From contig NZ_LZJF01000064.1 of NCBI RefSeq assembly GCF_001666835.1, positions 62,001 through 126,000 of the forward strand: DNA of 64,000 nt. Direction: 5' to 3'. A program made the position numbers and the translations under genes. Positions 42,337 to 50,859 of the stretch are shown here, in pieces (within the stretch, counting starts at the first letter, position 1; every line of letters starts with the position of its first letter). Below the pieces are notes generated by a model. The model saw only the letters and a program-made list of their open reading frames with translations, searched no databases and was not told where the DNA came from. The stretch comes from Mycobacterium sp. E3251. Its GTDB lineage: Bacteria > Actinomycetota > Actinomycetes > Mycobacteriales > Mycobacteriaceae.

Positions 42337-43148
42337 CGCGGATGGCCCATGAGGATCAAGGCGGCGTCGGCCGCATCGAGCACGGCACCGCCGTCTGCCC
42401 CGGCCCGGCCGGCCAAGTCGACCACCAGGCGGACATCCTTTTGCAGCAGCGTGCCCGCGACGCCGGCGAGCCGGTCCAGGCCGCCGATGCCGCCAAGGGC
42501 GTTGAGCGCAAAGCTGTTTCCGCTGCTGCGGGACACGACCTCGGTGAGGCGGTCCGGGTCGACCCCGAGGGCACGGGCCAGTGACAGCGCGGTGGCCGCG
42601 GTGGCCAGGTGGGCGGTGAAAAGCAGATTGTTGAGCAGCTTGGTGGTCTGACCCGAACCCAGCTCACCGAGGTGGACGATGGGGTCGGCGTACGTCGCGA
42701 AGACGGGACGGCAACGCTCGACCACGTCGGCGTCACCGCCGGCCATCACCAGCAGCCGTCCTTCGGCGGCCGCCGGGCCGCCACCGCTCACCGGCGCATC
42801 GATCACCGAAATACCCTTGGCAGCAGCGGCATTCGCGAGCTCGCGGCAAGTGTTGGGATGCACGGTACTGTGCACGGCGATCACGCCACCCGGCTCCATC
42901 GCCGCCAACAGCCCGCCCTCGCCGCGGGTGATCTCGTCGATGTCGGCGTCGCCCACGACGCAAAGGCAGACCAGGTCACTGGCCGCGGCGAGCTCGACCG
43001 GTGACCCGGCGACCTTGGCCGGGGTGTCGGCGAACGGCTCGAGGGTTGCGGGTCGGCGCGCCCACAGCGTGGTGTCGTAGCCGCCCTCGACGATCCGTCG
43101 CGCCATGGGGCCGCCCTGACTGCCCAGCCCGATGAATCCGACTCTCAT
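42333..43148 (-). CDS. 3-hydroxyisobutyrate dehydrogenase-like NAD(P)-binding protein
   Basis: 271 residues from an ATG that shares one base with the upstream stop; the longer frame to 43199 overlaps the hydrolase gene. MRVGFIGLGSQGGPMARRI, DAPVSGGGPAAAEG and GSGQTTKLLNN mark the same family as the following gene, with the catalytic Lys present. Family reaction: NAD(P)-dependent oxidation of a beta-hydroxyacid or reduction of an imine. The tandem pair next to a retro-aldolase-like protein suggests processing of the short fragment released by C-C cleavage (inference). Confidence 0.9.
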   Translation of the reverse strand: MRVGFIGLGSQGGPMARRIVEGGYDTTLWARRPATLEPFADTPAKVAGSPVELAAASDLVCLCVVGDADIDEITRGEGGLLAAMEPGGVIAVHSTVHPNTCRELANAAAAKGISVIDAPVSGGGPAAAEGRLLVMAGGDADVVERCRPVFATYADPIVHLGELGSGQTTKLLNNLLFTAHLATAATALSLARALGVDPDRLTEVVSRSSGNSFALNALGGIGGLDRLAGVAGTLLQKDVRLVVDLAGRAGADGGAVLDAADAALILMGHPR

Positions 43149-44041
43149 CAACCGGCCTCCAAATCGGATTCCGTCTCCGTTGAACGCCCGGCCACGCACT
43201 CATGGACGAACTCCACGACCGTCGCGTGGTAGTCGGGCGCAGTGTGGCCGAGACTGATGTTGTGCCCGGCGCCGGATTGTCGATGCACGGCGAATCGCGG
43301 CGCGGCGGAAAACAGGCCGGTAATCTCCGTGACCGCTGAATCATCAGCCTGCCAAACCTTTTCGTGTTCGGCGATGCTGAAATGCACCGGGACGCGCACG
43401 GCCGGCGCGAGGGCGGGGAAGGTTTGTCGCGCCCAGTCCGACACCATTTGATCCTCATAGGCGGGCGCCGACGGGGAAACCGTCGCGCCGCCGAGGACCT
43501 CGGGCGGGTACAGCTCTTCGGGGCTCCACAGCAGGTCGCGCATGCCCGCGGGACGGCGTTCGCGGGTCGCCGTTTTGAGTATTTCCCGGGCCGCCGGGTG
43601 ATAGCGCCGGCCCGTGCCCGCCAATTCGATGCCGAGCAGATCGGCGCCGCGCTCGTCGGCCGCCATCCGCATCGTCAACTCACACCCGCCCGAATGCCCC
43701 AGCACGAACAAGCCTGCGCCACGGGGTCGTTCGCCGAGAATCCGATCGACCGCACCGTAAGCGAGGTTGACGCGCTGCTCTCCCTGTTCCATCGCCTCGG
43801 GATACGGTGCCGAGCTACCGTAGCCCGGCCGGTCCAGGGCCACCACGGTGAATCCCGCTGCCGCACCGGTCCGTAACAGCGAGTACGACGGATGGCCCGG
43901 GCAATCGAAATAGATCGCGGTGGTGCCCCCGCCGTGGATGGCCACGATGACGGCCTTGGGATCGGGGGATTCGGCGGTCAGCGCCGACATCGGCACCCCG
44001 TCGACGATCACCAGCCTCGGCTTGGGCGCGGGCAGGTTCAT
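43148..44041 (-). CDS. Alpha/beta hydrolase
   Basis: 297 residues from the ATG at 44041 overlapping the upstream TGA by 4 nt. IHGGGTT oxyanion loop, nucleophile elbow GHSGGCE (Ser) and GAGHNISLGH (His) are clear; the acid is probably in SIAEHEKVW. The substrate is unknown: an ester, lactone or CoA thioester. Its position right behind the DUF35-thiolase fusion suggests action on the cleavage product. The long N-terminal extension of the open frame lies inside the fusion gene and is not coding. Confidence 0.87.
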   Translation of the reverse strand: MNLPAPKPRLVIVDGVPMSALTAESPDPKAVIVAIHGGGTTAIYFDCPGHPSYSLLRTGAAAGFTVVALDRPGYGSSAPYPEAMEQGEQRVNLAYGAVDRILGERPRGAGLFVLGHSGGCELTMRMAADERGADLLGIELAGTGRRYHPAAREILKTATRERRPAGMRDLLWSPEELYPPEVLGGATVSPSAPAYEDQMVSDWARQTFPALAPAVRVPVHFSIAEHEKVWQADDSAVTEITGLFSAAPRFAVHRQSGAGHNISLGHTAPDYHATVVEFVHECVAGRSTETESDLEAG

Positions 44042-45690
44042 GAGTCCGCCCGCAACAGCAGCACGCCGCTGGGTGTGAGGCCACCGCTGCTGACCACGCC
44101 AACCCGGGCGCCGGCGACCTGGCGGTCGCCGGCCTCCCCTCGCAGTTGGCTGACGGCCTCGTGGACCAGGCCCATGCCATGGGTGCGGCCGTGAGAAAGC
44201 TGGCCGCCGTGCGTGTTGAGCGGCAGCTGGCCGTCGCGGGCGATGTTCTTGCCGCCGTCGAGGAAGTCTTTGGCCTCGCCGATCCCGCAGAACCCCAACG
44301 CCTCGATCCAAGACAGGCAGTTCATGGTGAAGCCGTCGTAGAGCTCGGCGACGTCGACGTCGGCCGGCCGCAGTGCGGTGCGGGTCCATACGTGCGCGGC
44401 CTGTCCCAGCACCTGCGGCTCATGGGTCAAAGTGCTTTGGTCCCAGTCGATTCGCTCGACGATCTGCGTACCCACCGCCTCCACCAGCACCGGTCGCTTG
44501 GCGAGGTCGCGGGCGGCGTCGATGGCGGAGACGATCACCGCTATCGCGCCGTCACACGGTACGTCGCAGTCGTAGAGACCGAAGGGCGTGGTGATCGGTC
44601 GGGCGTTCAGATAGTCGTCCATCGTCATCGGCGACCGGTAGATGGCGGTCGGGTTCAGCTCGGCGTTGGCCCGCTGGTTCAACGCGATCCAGCCAAGGGT
44701 CTCCTTGGTGGTGCCGTAACGGTGAAAGTGCCGCTGCGCGTTCATGGCCAGCGTGTGGGCCGCCGACATGGCGCCGAACGGCATCTGCCAGCCCGACATC
44801 CGGCCACCCGACGGGCGGATCTTGCCCTGCTTCATCAGTTCGCCGTTGGTGGCCTCCCAAAGTGTGCGGAAGCACAGCACGTGACGCGCCAGACCGCCGG
44901 CGACCGCAAGCATCGCCGCGATCAACGATCCCCCTGGGCCGAACGTCTCCATGGCGCCGTTGTGCCATGTCGGCCGAATGCCGAGTGCCGCTTCGAGAGC
45001 GGTGACGCCGCCCTCCCCGAATCCGCCGACATTGATCGCGCCGGGGTAGGTGGACAGTCCGTCGATGTCCGCGTACGTCAGGCCGGCGTCGGCCATCGCC
45101 GCTTCGCAGGCTTGCACCGTCAGCGCCATCGGCAGCTGCATCAATCGGCGTCCGATCGGCGACATGCCGATCCCGGTGAGCGCGACCTTGTCTTCGAACT
45201 TCTCGGCGGTCAGCATCGGCCGGACGTGTTCGCCGAACCGTTCGGGCGCGATTTCGTCGTCCGGCAAGGAGGCGCGTTGAGAGTTCGCGGCCGGTCGAAA
45301 CAGCGGAAACCACACATCCTCGGCCTGCTCGAAGACGACCTCCACCTGTTGGCCGAGCTCGAGCTGATCGGGTTCGCACTCCACGATGTTGGTGGTCAGT
45401 CGCACGCGGGGGTCCTCGGCAATTGCGACCTGGGCGACCACGTAGGGCGCCGGCAGGCCGGGCAGACTGAACCTCTCATTGATGGTGAAGCCGGCCAGCG
45501 TCCCCTTGCCGGAGACCACCCGCACGCCCATGTCGCGGGATCGGCAATACCGGCACACCGGTGCGGGCGGATGGATCAGCGACTGGCAACCATTGCAGTT
45601 CTGCAGGCGCAGGTTCCCGTCGGCGCCCGAGGTCCAGAAGAACTCGTTGTCTTGAGTGATCAGGGGCAGCGGGCGTCCCGGTGCAGACAC
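44038..45690 (-). CDS. DUF35 (OB-fold/zinc ribbon)-thiolase-fold fusion, probable retro-aldolase
   Basis: 550 residues. Residues 1-about 140 are DUF35: Cys32, Cys35, Cys46 and Cys49 form the zinc ribbon and the rest an OB fold. From about 165 a lipid-transfer-protein/SCP-x-like thiolase domain follows. The nucleophilic Cys site of thiolases reads ETFGPGGS (251-255) and the C-terminal CxGGG site reads VVSSGGL, so both catalytic cysteines are missing; NTHGGQLSHGRTHGM at 492-506 is kept. Separate DUF35 and thiolase-fold chains form the ChsH2-Ltp2 retro-aldolase of cholesterol side-chain breakdown; here the two are fused. Likely C-C cleavage of a beta-hydroxyacyl-CoA. Confidence 0.85.
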   Translation of the reverse strand: MSAPGRPLPLITQDNEFFWTSGADGNLRLQNCNGCQSLIHPPAPVCRYCRSRDMGVRVVSGKGTLAGFTINERFSLPGLPAPYVVAQVAIAEDPRVRLTTNIVECEPDQLELGQQVEVVFEQAEDVWFPLFRPAANSQRASLPDDEIAPERFGEHVRPMLTAEKFEDKVALTGIGMSPIGRRLMQLPMALTVQACEAAMADAGLTYADIDGLSTYPGAINVGGFGEGGVTALEAALGIRPTWHNGAMETFGPGGSLIAAMLAVAGGLARHVLCFRTLWEATNGELMKQGKIRPSGGRMSGWQMPFGAMSAAHTLAMNAQRHFHRYGTTKETLGWIALNQRANAELNPTAIYRSPMTMDDYLNARPITTPFGLYDCDVPCDGAIAVIVSAIDAARDLAKRPVLVEAVGTQIVERIDWDQSTLTHEPQVLGQAAHVWTRTALRPADVDVAELYDGFTMNCLSWIEALGFCGIGEAKDFLDGGKNIARDGQLPLNTHGGQLSHGRTHGMGLVHEAVSQLRGEAGDRQVAGARVGVVSSGGLTPSGVLLLRADS

Positions 45691-45750
45691 GTCACCTCCG
45701 CGAGTCGAACGGTCCCCGGATGCAGTCTGGTAGGCCCGTTATACGAATCG

Positions 45751-45765
45751 GAGAATTACGTTATC
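45751..45765. promoter_or_regulatory. Degenerate GAGAAT-N3-ATTCTC palindrome, site G
   Basis: GAGAAT TAC GTTATC: left arm perfect, right arm 4 of 6. Located 61 bp upstream of the 45690 start in an AT-richer patch. Consistent with the regulon motif, weak by itself. Confidence 0.5.
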
Positions 45766-45820
45766 ACCCGCGGGCAAGGTCGATCGAGATGGTGACCGTC
45801 GAGCGCGCCTGCCTGACCCG

Positions 45821-46141
45821 TCAGAGCGGCACCCAGACGCCGCCCACGTAAATGCCCCACTGGTGAAAGCCGACACTCCACATCGGGGCCTCCGACGTCC
45901 ACCATGGCTGCGGGGGAGGCGGCGGCACATCCTGCCCGGCGAATGACGGCGCGTATGCCGGCGGGGACACGTACCACGCCGGCGCCGCCGGTGGCGGTTT
46001 GCACTCGAAGGTCGCCGGATTGAACGACATGTTGTGATCGCACTGCGCCGAGCTGATTCCCGGAGTCGCTATCGCCGCGACCGCCATCGCCATGAAGCCG
46101 ACCGCGACGACGGCGGTCAGACGAAGGACAAACCATCTCAT
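45821..46141 (-). CDS. Small secreted proline-rich protein
   Basis: 106 residues. Signal peptide: basic MRWFVLR, a hydrophobic VVAVGFMAMAVAAIATPG core and probable cleavage after SSA. The mature part has two Cys (AQCDHNMSFNPATFEC), then PPPAAPAW and a Trp/Pro-rich C-terminus (QPWWTSEAPMWSVGFHQWGIYVGG). Resembles small exported mycobacterial proteins of unknown function. It stands alone between operons. Confidence 0.75.
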   Translation of the reverse strand: MRWFVLRLTAVVAVGFMAMAVAAIATPGISSAQCDHNMSFNPATFECKPPPAAPAWYVSPPAYAPSFAGQDVPPPPPQPWWTSEAPMWSVGFHQWGIYVGGVWVPL

Positions 46142-46274
46142 GGTGGGCCTCCAGTGGGGCCGTCCTGACCTTGGCGGGTCTCAGCTTATTCCCTTGAAAC
46201 CGCCATGACCAGGCAAGCAACGCGATACCGAATTTACCCTCGTGACGTCCGGCTCTGTGAAAAGCGCGACGGGG

Positions 46275-46571
46275 TCAACGGGTGAAGCCCCACTCCGCCT
46301 CGTTCTCTTCGGTTTTGAGGCGCTCGGCCGGATCGTCCGCATCGGCGAGGGGAGGGTGTGCGGAAGGCGAGGTGCGCTCACCGATCTCGGCGATGGCGTG
46401 CACCGGGCAGTCCATCAGGGCGCGCATGACGGCGTCACGGTCCGCCTCCGCCACGGTGCCATCACCGATCAGGGACGCGTAGCCCCAGTCATCGAGCGAG
46501 AAGTATCCGGGCGCGTATTTGGCGCAGATGCCGAAGCCGTCGCAGACGGTGCGGTCCAAGCGGATTTTCAT
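46275..46571 (-). CDS. Ferredoxin with C-terminal extension
   Basis: 98 residues from the ATG at 46571, which overlaps the stop of the NuoF-like gene (ATGA). Cys10, Phe13 at the variable cluster position, Cys16 and Cys55 (CPVHAI). It is longer than the others by about 30 residues, a hydrophilic tail (SPSAHPPLADADDPAERLKTEENE). The strict coupling to the NuoF-like flavoprotein suggests that protein reduces this ferredoxin, giving the electron source for P450s in the island. Confidence 0.9.
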   Translation of the reverse strand: MKIRLDRTVCDGFGICAKYAPGYFSLDDWGYASLIGDGTVAEADRDAVMRALMDCPVHAIAEIGERTSPSAHPPLADADDPAERLKTEENEAEWGFTR

Positions 46572-47875
46572 GCGAGCCTCATAGCTTCCGCCTCGTAGGG
46601 ACGGTCTGCGCGGAAAGGCCCGCGGGCGCAGCCTTGGCACGTGCCCTCGAGATGTGCGCTGACTTCGTCCGGGAACTGACTGAGCAGGCTGGCGGCCATG
46701 TTGGTGGCGGCGTCCAGCGTTGCGCACGCGCCGCGCCCGCGCAGCAGCACCGACCAGCGACGCAACCGGTTGACGTCTTCGGTCGTCGCCGCTCCATCGC
46801 GCAGCGCCCCGGCAGCGGCGGCCATCGCCGCCGTCCCGTTGAAGCACGAGCCGCACTGCCCTGCGTTTTCGCGGTCGAAGTAGGCCAGCACCGACGCGGC
46901 GACCGCGACCGGGCAATCGTCGGTGAGCACCGCGATGGCGCCGGCCCCCAACCCGCTGCCGAGCCGCCGCATCGTCTCGTGGTCCAAAGTTGTTTCGAGC
47001 ACGGCACGGTTGAGCAGGCCGGCGAAATAGCCGCCCATCAACGCCCCGCGGACCTGGTCAGGTGAAACGCCGTGCAGGGCAAGCATTTCGGTGAACGGCA
47101 AGCCCTGCGGAAGTTCGTAGAGCACGGCCGGACGGTCCGCCCCGGTAATGGTGGCCAGGAAGGTGCCCGGGGACAGCGACGTGCCCTGCGAGCGGAACGC
47201 CGCCGAGCCGTGGCATTGCAGGAAAGGCAGGTTGGCCAGGGTCTCGACATTGCTCACCAGTGTCGGGCGATCATCGACGCCGGATTCGAATGGGCGTGGC
47301 GGCTTGTCCGTCGGCTTGGCCGGGCCGCCGTTGATCGCGCGGACGGCGGCGGTTTCCTCCCCGGCCACGTATCCGGGCCGCACCGTCAGCATGCCGACCG
47401 TGATGCCGCCGAGTGCGTCGGAATCTAGTTCGCCGAGCGCGGTTTCGACGCTGTGGGCCGATTCCTGGTCGGACACGTAGACGTATGCGCGGTCGGTGCT
47501 CACGATCGCGGCGCCCAGCCTCAGCCCGTCCAGGATGAGGTGGGGGCGGTTGCGCAGCAGCCAGCGGTCCTTGATCGAAGCCGGTTCGCCCTCTTCGCCA
47601 TTGGCGACGACGACGGCGCCGCCGGCAATGCGCCCGTTGTCGCGCACCGTGCGCAATTTGATCGCGAGCGGGAAGGCCGCACCACCGCGGCCGACCAGCC
47701 CGCTGGCCTCGACCTCGCTCAGCAATGCATCGGCGTCGGCAAGGGGACGATACCCACCGACCCTTCGATACGCCGTGAAGTCCTCGCGGGTTTGGCCGGC
47801 TCGTTCGAAGAGCAGCCGGGGTTCCACACCGGGGAACGTCACGGTGGTGATCGTGGTGGATGGGGCGGTGTTCAC
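46568..47875 (-). CDS. NuoF-like NADH-binding flavoprotein, candidate ferredoxin reductase
   Basis: 435 residues. FMN/NADH module of complex-I 51-kDa type: GRGGAAFPLAIK (62-73), NGEEGEPAS (92-100), YVAGEETAAVRAI, SNVETLANLP. SLBB-like middle. The iron-sulfur site has Cys341, Cys344 and Cys384, but the first of the four usual cysteines (SCGKCxxC) is Ala338. A pair Cys413/Cys416 near the end could compensate. Unlike NuoF it stands outside a nuo operon and is followed by a ferredoxin gene. Proposed role: NADH to ferredoxin electron transfer for monooxygenases. Confidence 0.87.
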   Translation of the reverse strand: MNTAPSTTITTVTFPGVEPRLLFERAGQTREDFTAYRRVGGYRPLADADALLSEVEASGLVGRGGAAFPLAIKLRTVRDNGRIAGGAVVVANGEEGEPASIKDRWLLRNRPHLILDGLRLGAAIVSTDRAYVYVSDQESAHSVETALGELDSDALGGITVGMLTVRPGYVAGEETAAVRAINGGPAKPTDKPPRPFESGVDDRPTLVSNVETLANLPFLQCHGSAAFRSQGTSLSPGTFLATITGADRPAVLYELPQGLPFTEMLALHGVSPDQVRGALMGGYFAGLLNRAVLETTLDHETMRRLGSGLGAGAIAVLTDDCPVAVAASVLAYFDRENAGQCGSCFNGTAAMAAAAGALRDGAATTEDVNRLRRWSVLLRGRGACATLDAATNMAASLLSQFPDEVSAHLEGTCQGCARGPFRADRPYEAEAMRLA

Positions 47876-47911
47876 GGCTGGCCCGTCATCGTCTTAGTTA
47901 GGCTTGGGCAC

Positions 47912-48385
47912 ATGCGAACTGCGGTGGTGCGCGTCAATGTCGACCCGGAGAGCGTTTGCACGGTCTCGCAGCTACGCGACGGCATGGCGGCGCTCCTCGG
48001 GCTCGCGCGTGATGCGGGTGCAGACGTCGTCGAGAACGATCTCGCGGCGATGCCCGCGGCGCGCCGCGAAGTCGAATTGCTGATCGCGGCCGAAGCCGTA
48101 GACGAGGCGCGAGATTTGGCGATCCGCCTGTGCGGCAGCGTGTTCGCCGCCGAACCGGTTCCAGGAGTCGTCACCTTCATCAGCCGGGGGACTGACGACG
48201 ACGCCCACGGTGTGTTGTCCGGCTTCGGGCTCACCGGTGACATCGAGCGGACGCCCGGGGACGACGGTTTCGACATCGTGTACGTGACGCTGCGTGAGAG
48301 GGACCTCGAACGCATACCGGAGAGCCGGGTTCACACGGCCCTCGAGGCGTCGCTCAACTGCGAGGTCCACATTCGTACCGTGTAG
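47912..48385 (+). CDS. Conserved hypothetical protein
   Basis: 157 residues from the ATG at 47912. Not recognised. MRTAVVRVNVDPESVCTVSQLRDGMAALLGLARDAGADVVEND then ARREVELLIAAEAVDEARDLAIRLCG has the alternating strand/helix look of a small alpha/beta protein; DIVYVTLRERDLERIPESR follows. No cofactor or membrane motif. It runs divergently from the NuoF-like gene and converges on an alpha/beta hydrolase 5 bp away. Coding-type base use supports it. Confidence 0.6.
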   Translation: MRTAVVRVNVDPESVCTVSQLRDGMAALLGLARDAGADVVENDLAAMPAARREVELLIAAEAVDEARDLAIRLCGSVFAAEPVPGVVTFISRGTDDDAHGVLSGFGLTGDIERTPGDDGFDIVYVTLRERDLERIPESRVHTALEASLNCEVHIRTV

Positions 48386-48390
48386 GGACA

Positions 48391-49257
48391 TCACGAACCC
48401 AGGAACTCGAGGATCGCGGGCGCCGCCTGCACCCAGGTGTCGAACATGTTGAAGTGCTGCACCCGCCCCGCCGCGCGGTCCTCGGAGGCCCGTTCCCACG
48501 CGTCCTCCGGCCACGGTGGATCGATGAGCTTCGATCCCTTGATCAAGCAGCTGACCTCCAGCGACGTCCGCTTCGGGTGATCCATGTCGTTCTCGCCGCC
48601 GCGAATGATCAAGGTGGGCACCTTGATTCGGTCGAACATTTCGTCCTCAACGCCCGGGATGGTCTGTCCCGGTTTGGAAACGAACGCGTTGAGCCAGCGC
48701 AGCATCACGTTCAGAAACTCGTCTTTGTCGAAGTCGAGGAAGCGCTGCTTGTTGTTCGGGTTCTCCTCGATGCGATCGCGCCACTCCTGTACCTTCACCA
48801 CGCCGTCCATTCCGGTGCCGCGCACAGCGAGAATGCTCGGGATGATATAGAAGGAGCCGAGCACGAAGGTGCCGTAGATGCCACCGACAATGTTCCACAC
48901 GACAAGCTTGGTGACCATCTCGGGGTAGAGCATCGTGGTCAGCATGGAATCCCTTGCGCCACCGGAGCCGCCGGCCAGAATGCAGCGCTCGAAGCCCAGC
49001 CCGGTCACCAGCTTGTGCAGCGTCTCGGCGCGCATGTGCGATTCGCTCTGACCGTAGAACTGCACATCGGAAGCACCGCAGTTCGGCCGGTCCCACAGCA
49101 GCACGCGATAGCCGCCGGCGGCGAGCGCGTCGGCAAGCGGACGCAAACCCTCGATCTCCTTGCTGAATCGGCCGCCTGGCGTCAGGGCAATGAGATCGCC
49201 CGATTCGCCGAGGATTTCGTAGACGACATTTCCCCCGTTGATCTCGATTGAAGGCAC
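48391..49257 (-). CDS. Alpha/beta hydrolase
   Basis: 288 residues with AGGAGAAT before the ATG. The nucleophile elbow is GGSGGA and the acid probably in GGENDMDHP. The oxyanion loop reads TPGGR instead of the usual HGG, and the expected late His lies in RVQHFNMFDTW. The lid region (YPEMVTKLVVWNIVGGIYG) is long and hydrophobic. Last gene of the - strand unit with a Rieske protein and two amidohydrolases; it would hydrolyse an ester or carbon bond in their product. Confidence 0.82.
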   Translation of the reverse strand: MPSIEINGGNVVYEILGESGDLIALTPGGRFSKEIEGLRPLADALAAGGYRVLLWDRPNCGASDVQFYGQSESHMRAETLHKLVTGLGFERCILAGGSGGARDSMLTTMLYPEMVTKLVVWNIVGGIYGTFVLGSFYIIPSILAVRGTGMDGVVKVQEWRDRIEENPNNKQRFLDFDKDEFLNVMLRWLNAFVSKPGQTIPGVEDEMFDRIKVPTLIIRGGENDMDHPKRTSLEVSCLIKGSKLIDPPWPEDAWERASEDRAAGRVQHFNMFDTWVQAAPAILEFLGS

Positions 49258-49272
49258 CCGATTCTCCTGTAG

Positions 49273-49683
49273 TTAGGCCTGCACCACAACGTCGTTACCG
49301 ACGACACGCACCGGATAGGTACGGATACTCCATTCGGGCTTGACGGCGGTTGTGCCGGTCGCCAGCTCGAAACCCCATTGGTGCCAAGGGCAATAGATGT
49401 ACTCCAGGTCGCGCACCATGACCGAGTCGCCCGGCGCGGTTTCGTCCACGATCGTGCGTCCCCTTGCGCGGCCCGAACAGAGCGGACCGCCTTGGTGCGG
49501 GCAGTAATTCGCGATCGCGTAGAAGCTGCCGTTGACGTTGTACACGCCGACGCCGTGCCGCCCGATGGGCACCAGCTTGTGCTTGCCCGGCGGGATCTCG
49601 TCCACGGTCGCAACAACATGCTCACGGCCCTGGGCGAGACGGGGCTCGGGCAGCTTGGCTGCCCCCTGTTCTTCGCGGGTCAA
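49273..49683 (-). CDS. Rieske [2Fe-2S] protein
   Basis: 136 residues. CPHQGG and CPWHQWGFE are the Rieske ligands, 45 residues apart, in the NirD/ferredoxin-type fold. The N-terminus has no membrane segment. Alone it is too small for an oxygenase and would serve as an electron-transfer component, or the Rieske part of a two-protein oxygenase. The two amidohydrolase genes upstream are in the same operon. Confidence 0.88.
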   Translation of the reverse strand: MTREEQGAAKLPEPRLAQGREHVVATVDEIPPGKHKLVPIGRHGVGVYNVNGSFYAIANYCPHQGGPLCSGRARGRTIVDETAPGDSVMVRDLEYIYCPWHQWGFELATGTTAVKPEWSIRTYPVRVVGNDVVVQA

Positions 49684-49684
49684 C

Positions 49685-50830
49685 TCAGAGCACCCGGGTC
49701 TGACCCTCGAGGACCGGAACGGTCTCGGGCAGGTGGTAGGTCGCGATGCCGTTCTTGTACATCACCGCGTCGCGGGCGTGCTTTGGCAGGTGCTTCACCA
49801 ACCAGCGCGGGTCATCGAACGTCCAGTGCGGGTAGTCCGAGGAGAAGAGCAAGATCTTCTCGCACTCCATCCATTCCAGCGCGCGGGTCAACTCGGTCTT
49901 GTCCTCGGGATAGTCCAGCGGCTGGGTGGTGAACTTGATGTGGTCCTTGACGTACTCCGACGGCTTGCGTTTGATGTCGACCCACGACTTGCGTGCTTCG
50001 TAGATCGCATCCATCCGCCACATCAGCGGCAGGATCCAAGTGAACGCGTGCTCGACGAACACGATCCGCAGCGTCGGGAACCGGTCGAACACGCCGTCGA
50101 AGATCAGGCTCATCACCTGGTTGGCGGCCAGCAGCGAGTAGGTCACCATGAAGTCGTGGTTGTAGCTGGGGAAGCCCACCGGCGGGATCGGTAGCTCGTC
50201 GAACTGGCTGCGTGACAGGTGACAGCTCACGGTGATGTCGTGCTTGGTGGCGGCCGCCCAGATCGGGTCGTATTTCGGGTTTCCCCAGGACGGCCGCGGC
50301 TCGGCCTTGATCAGAATCTGGGCCATGTAGGGATGCCCGGCCCACTTCTCGATCTCGCGCACGGACTCTTGCGGTTCCTCGATGGCGCAACAAATCGAAC
50401 CGCGCCAGCGCTGGTGCCAGTTGTTGTGGCTGTCCAGCCAGTGATTGGCCTGCCAGTCGTTCAACGCGCTCGACATCGCGTGCTGTGCTGCGGGCAGCCG
50501 GGCCGGGTACGCGGCCGGTTCGAGAATCGCGATGTCGGAGCCGGCCTCCATGATCAGCTGACGAAACGCCATATCCGGGTCGCTGCAAGGGAATTCGCCG
50601 TTGGCGGGGAAAGAGTCCACCCGCATCGCGTACGAGTGGGCGTAGTCGGGGGCGTCGTAGTAAATCTGCTCACCCACGGTGCGAGTGAGGAAGTATTTGC
50701 TGCGCCATGGTTCGGGGATGTAGGGCACGAGTTCCCCGCGCTTGGGAGCCGGGTGGACATCTGAGTCGACGCACCGGACGGCTATGCGCTCGGCAGCGGG
50801 AACCCGCTCCTGCGAATGGGTCAACGTCAT
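49685..50830 (-). CDS. Amidohydrolase-2 family hydrolase/decarboxylase
   Basis: 381 residues from the ATG at 50830 with CGAGGAGT upstream; the frame open to 51043 lies inside the next gene. CVDSDVHPAP supplies the early metal strand, SCHLSRSQFDE and VFVEHAFTWI the middle His residues and FSSDYPHWTFDD the late Asp. Family: C-C hydrolysis or decarboxylation. It forms a tandem with a related gene at 50860, and the two probably act in sequence or as a heteromer. Confidence 0.88.
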   Translation of the reverse strand: MTLTHSQERVPAAERIAVRCVDSDVHPAPKRGELVPYIPEPWRSKYFLTRTVGEQIYYDAPDYAHSYAMRVDSFPANGEFPCSDPDMAFRQLIMEAGSDIAILEPAAYPARLPAAQHAMSSALNDWQANHWLDSHNNWHQRWRGSICCAIEEPQESVREIEKWAGHPYMAQILIKAEPRPSWGNPKYDPIWAAATKHDITVSCHLSRSQFDELPIPPVGFPSYNHDFMVTYSLLAANQVMSLIFDGVFDRFPTLRIVFVEHAFTWILPLMWRMDAIYEARKSWVDIKRKPSEYVKDHIKFTTQPLDYPEDKTELTRALEWMECEKILLFSSDYPHWTFDDPRWLVKHLPKHARDAVMYKNGIATYHLPETVPVLEGQTRVL

Positions 50831-50859
50831 CTGAAACTCCTCGGTATCACGTCGTACTT

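Noticed and set aside
44146..45795. Long + strand frame (549 codons) opposite the DUF35-thiolase fusion
   Set aside because: Antisense shadow; no recognisable domain and it overlaps a strongly supported gene completely.
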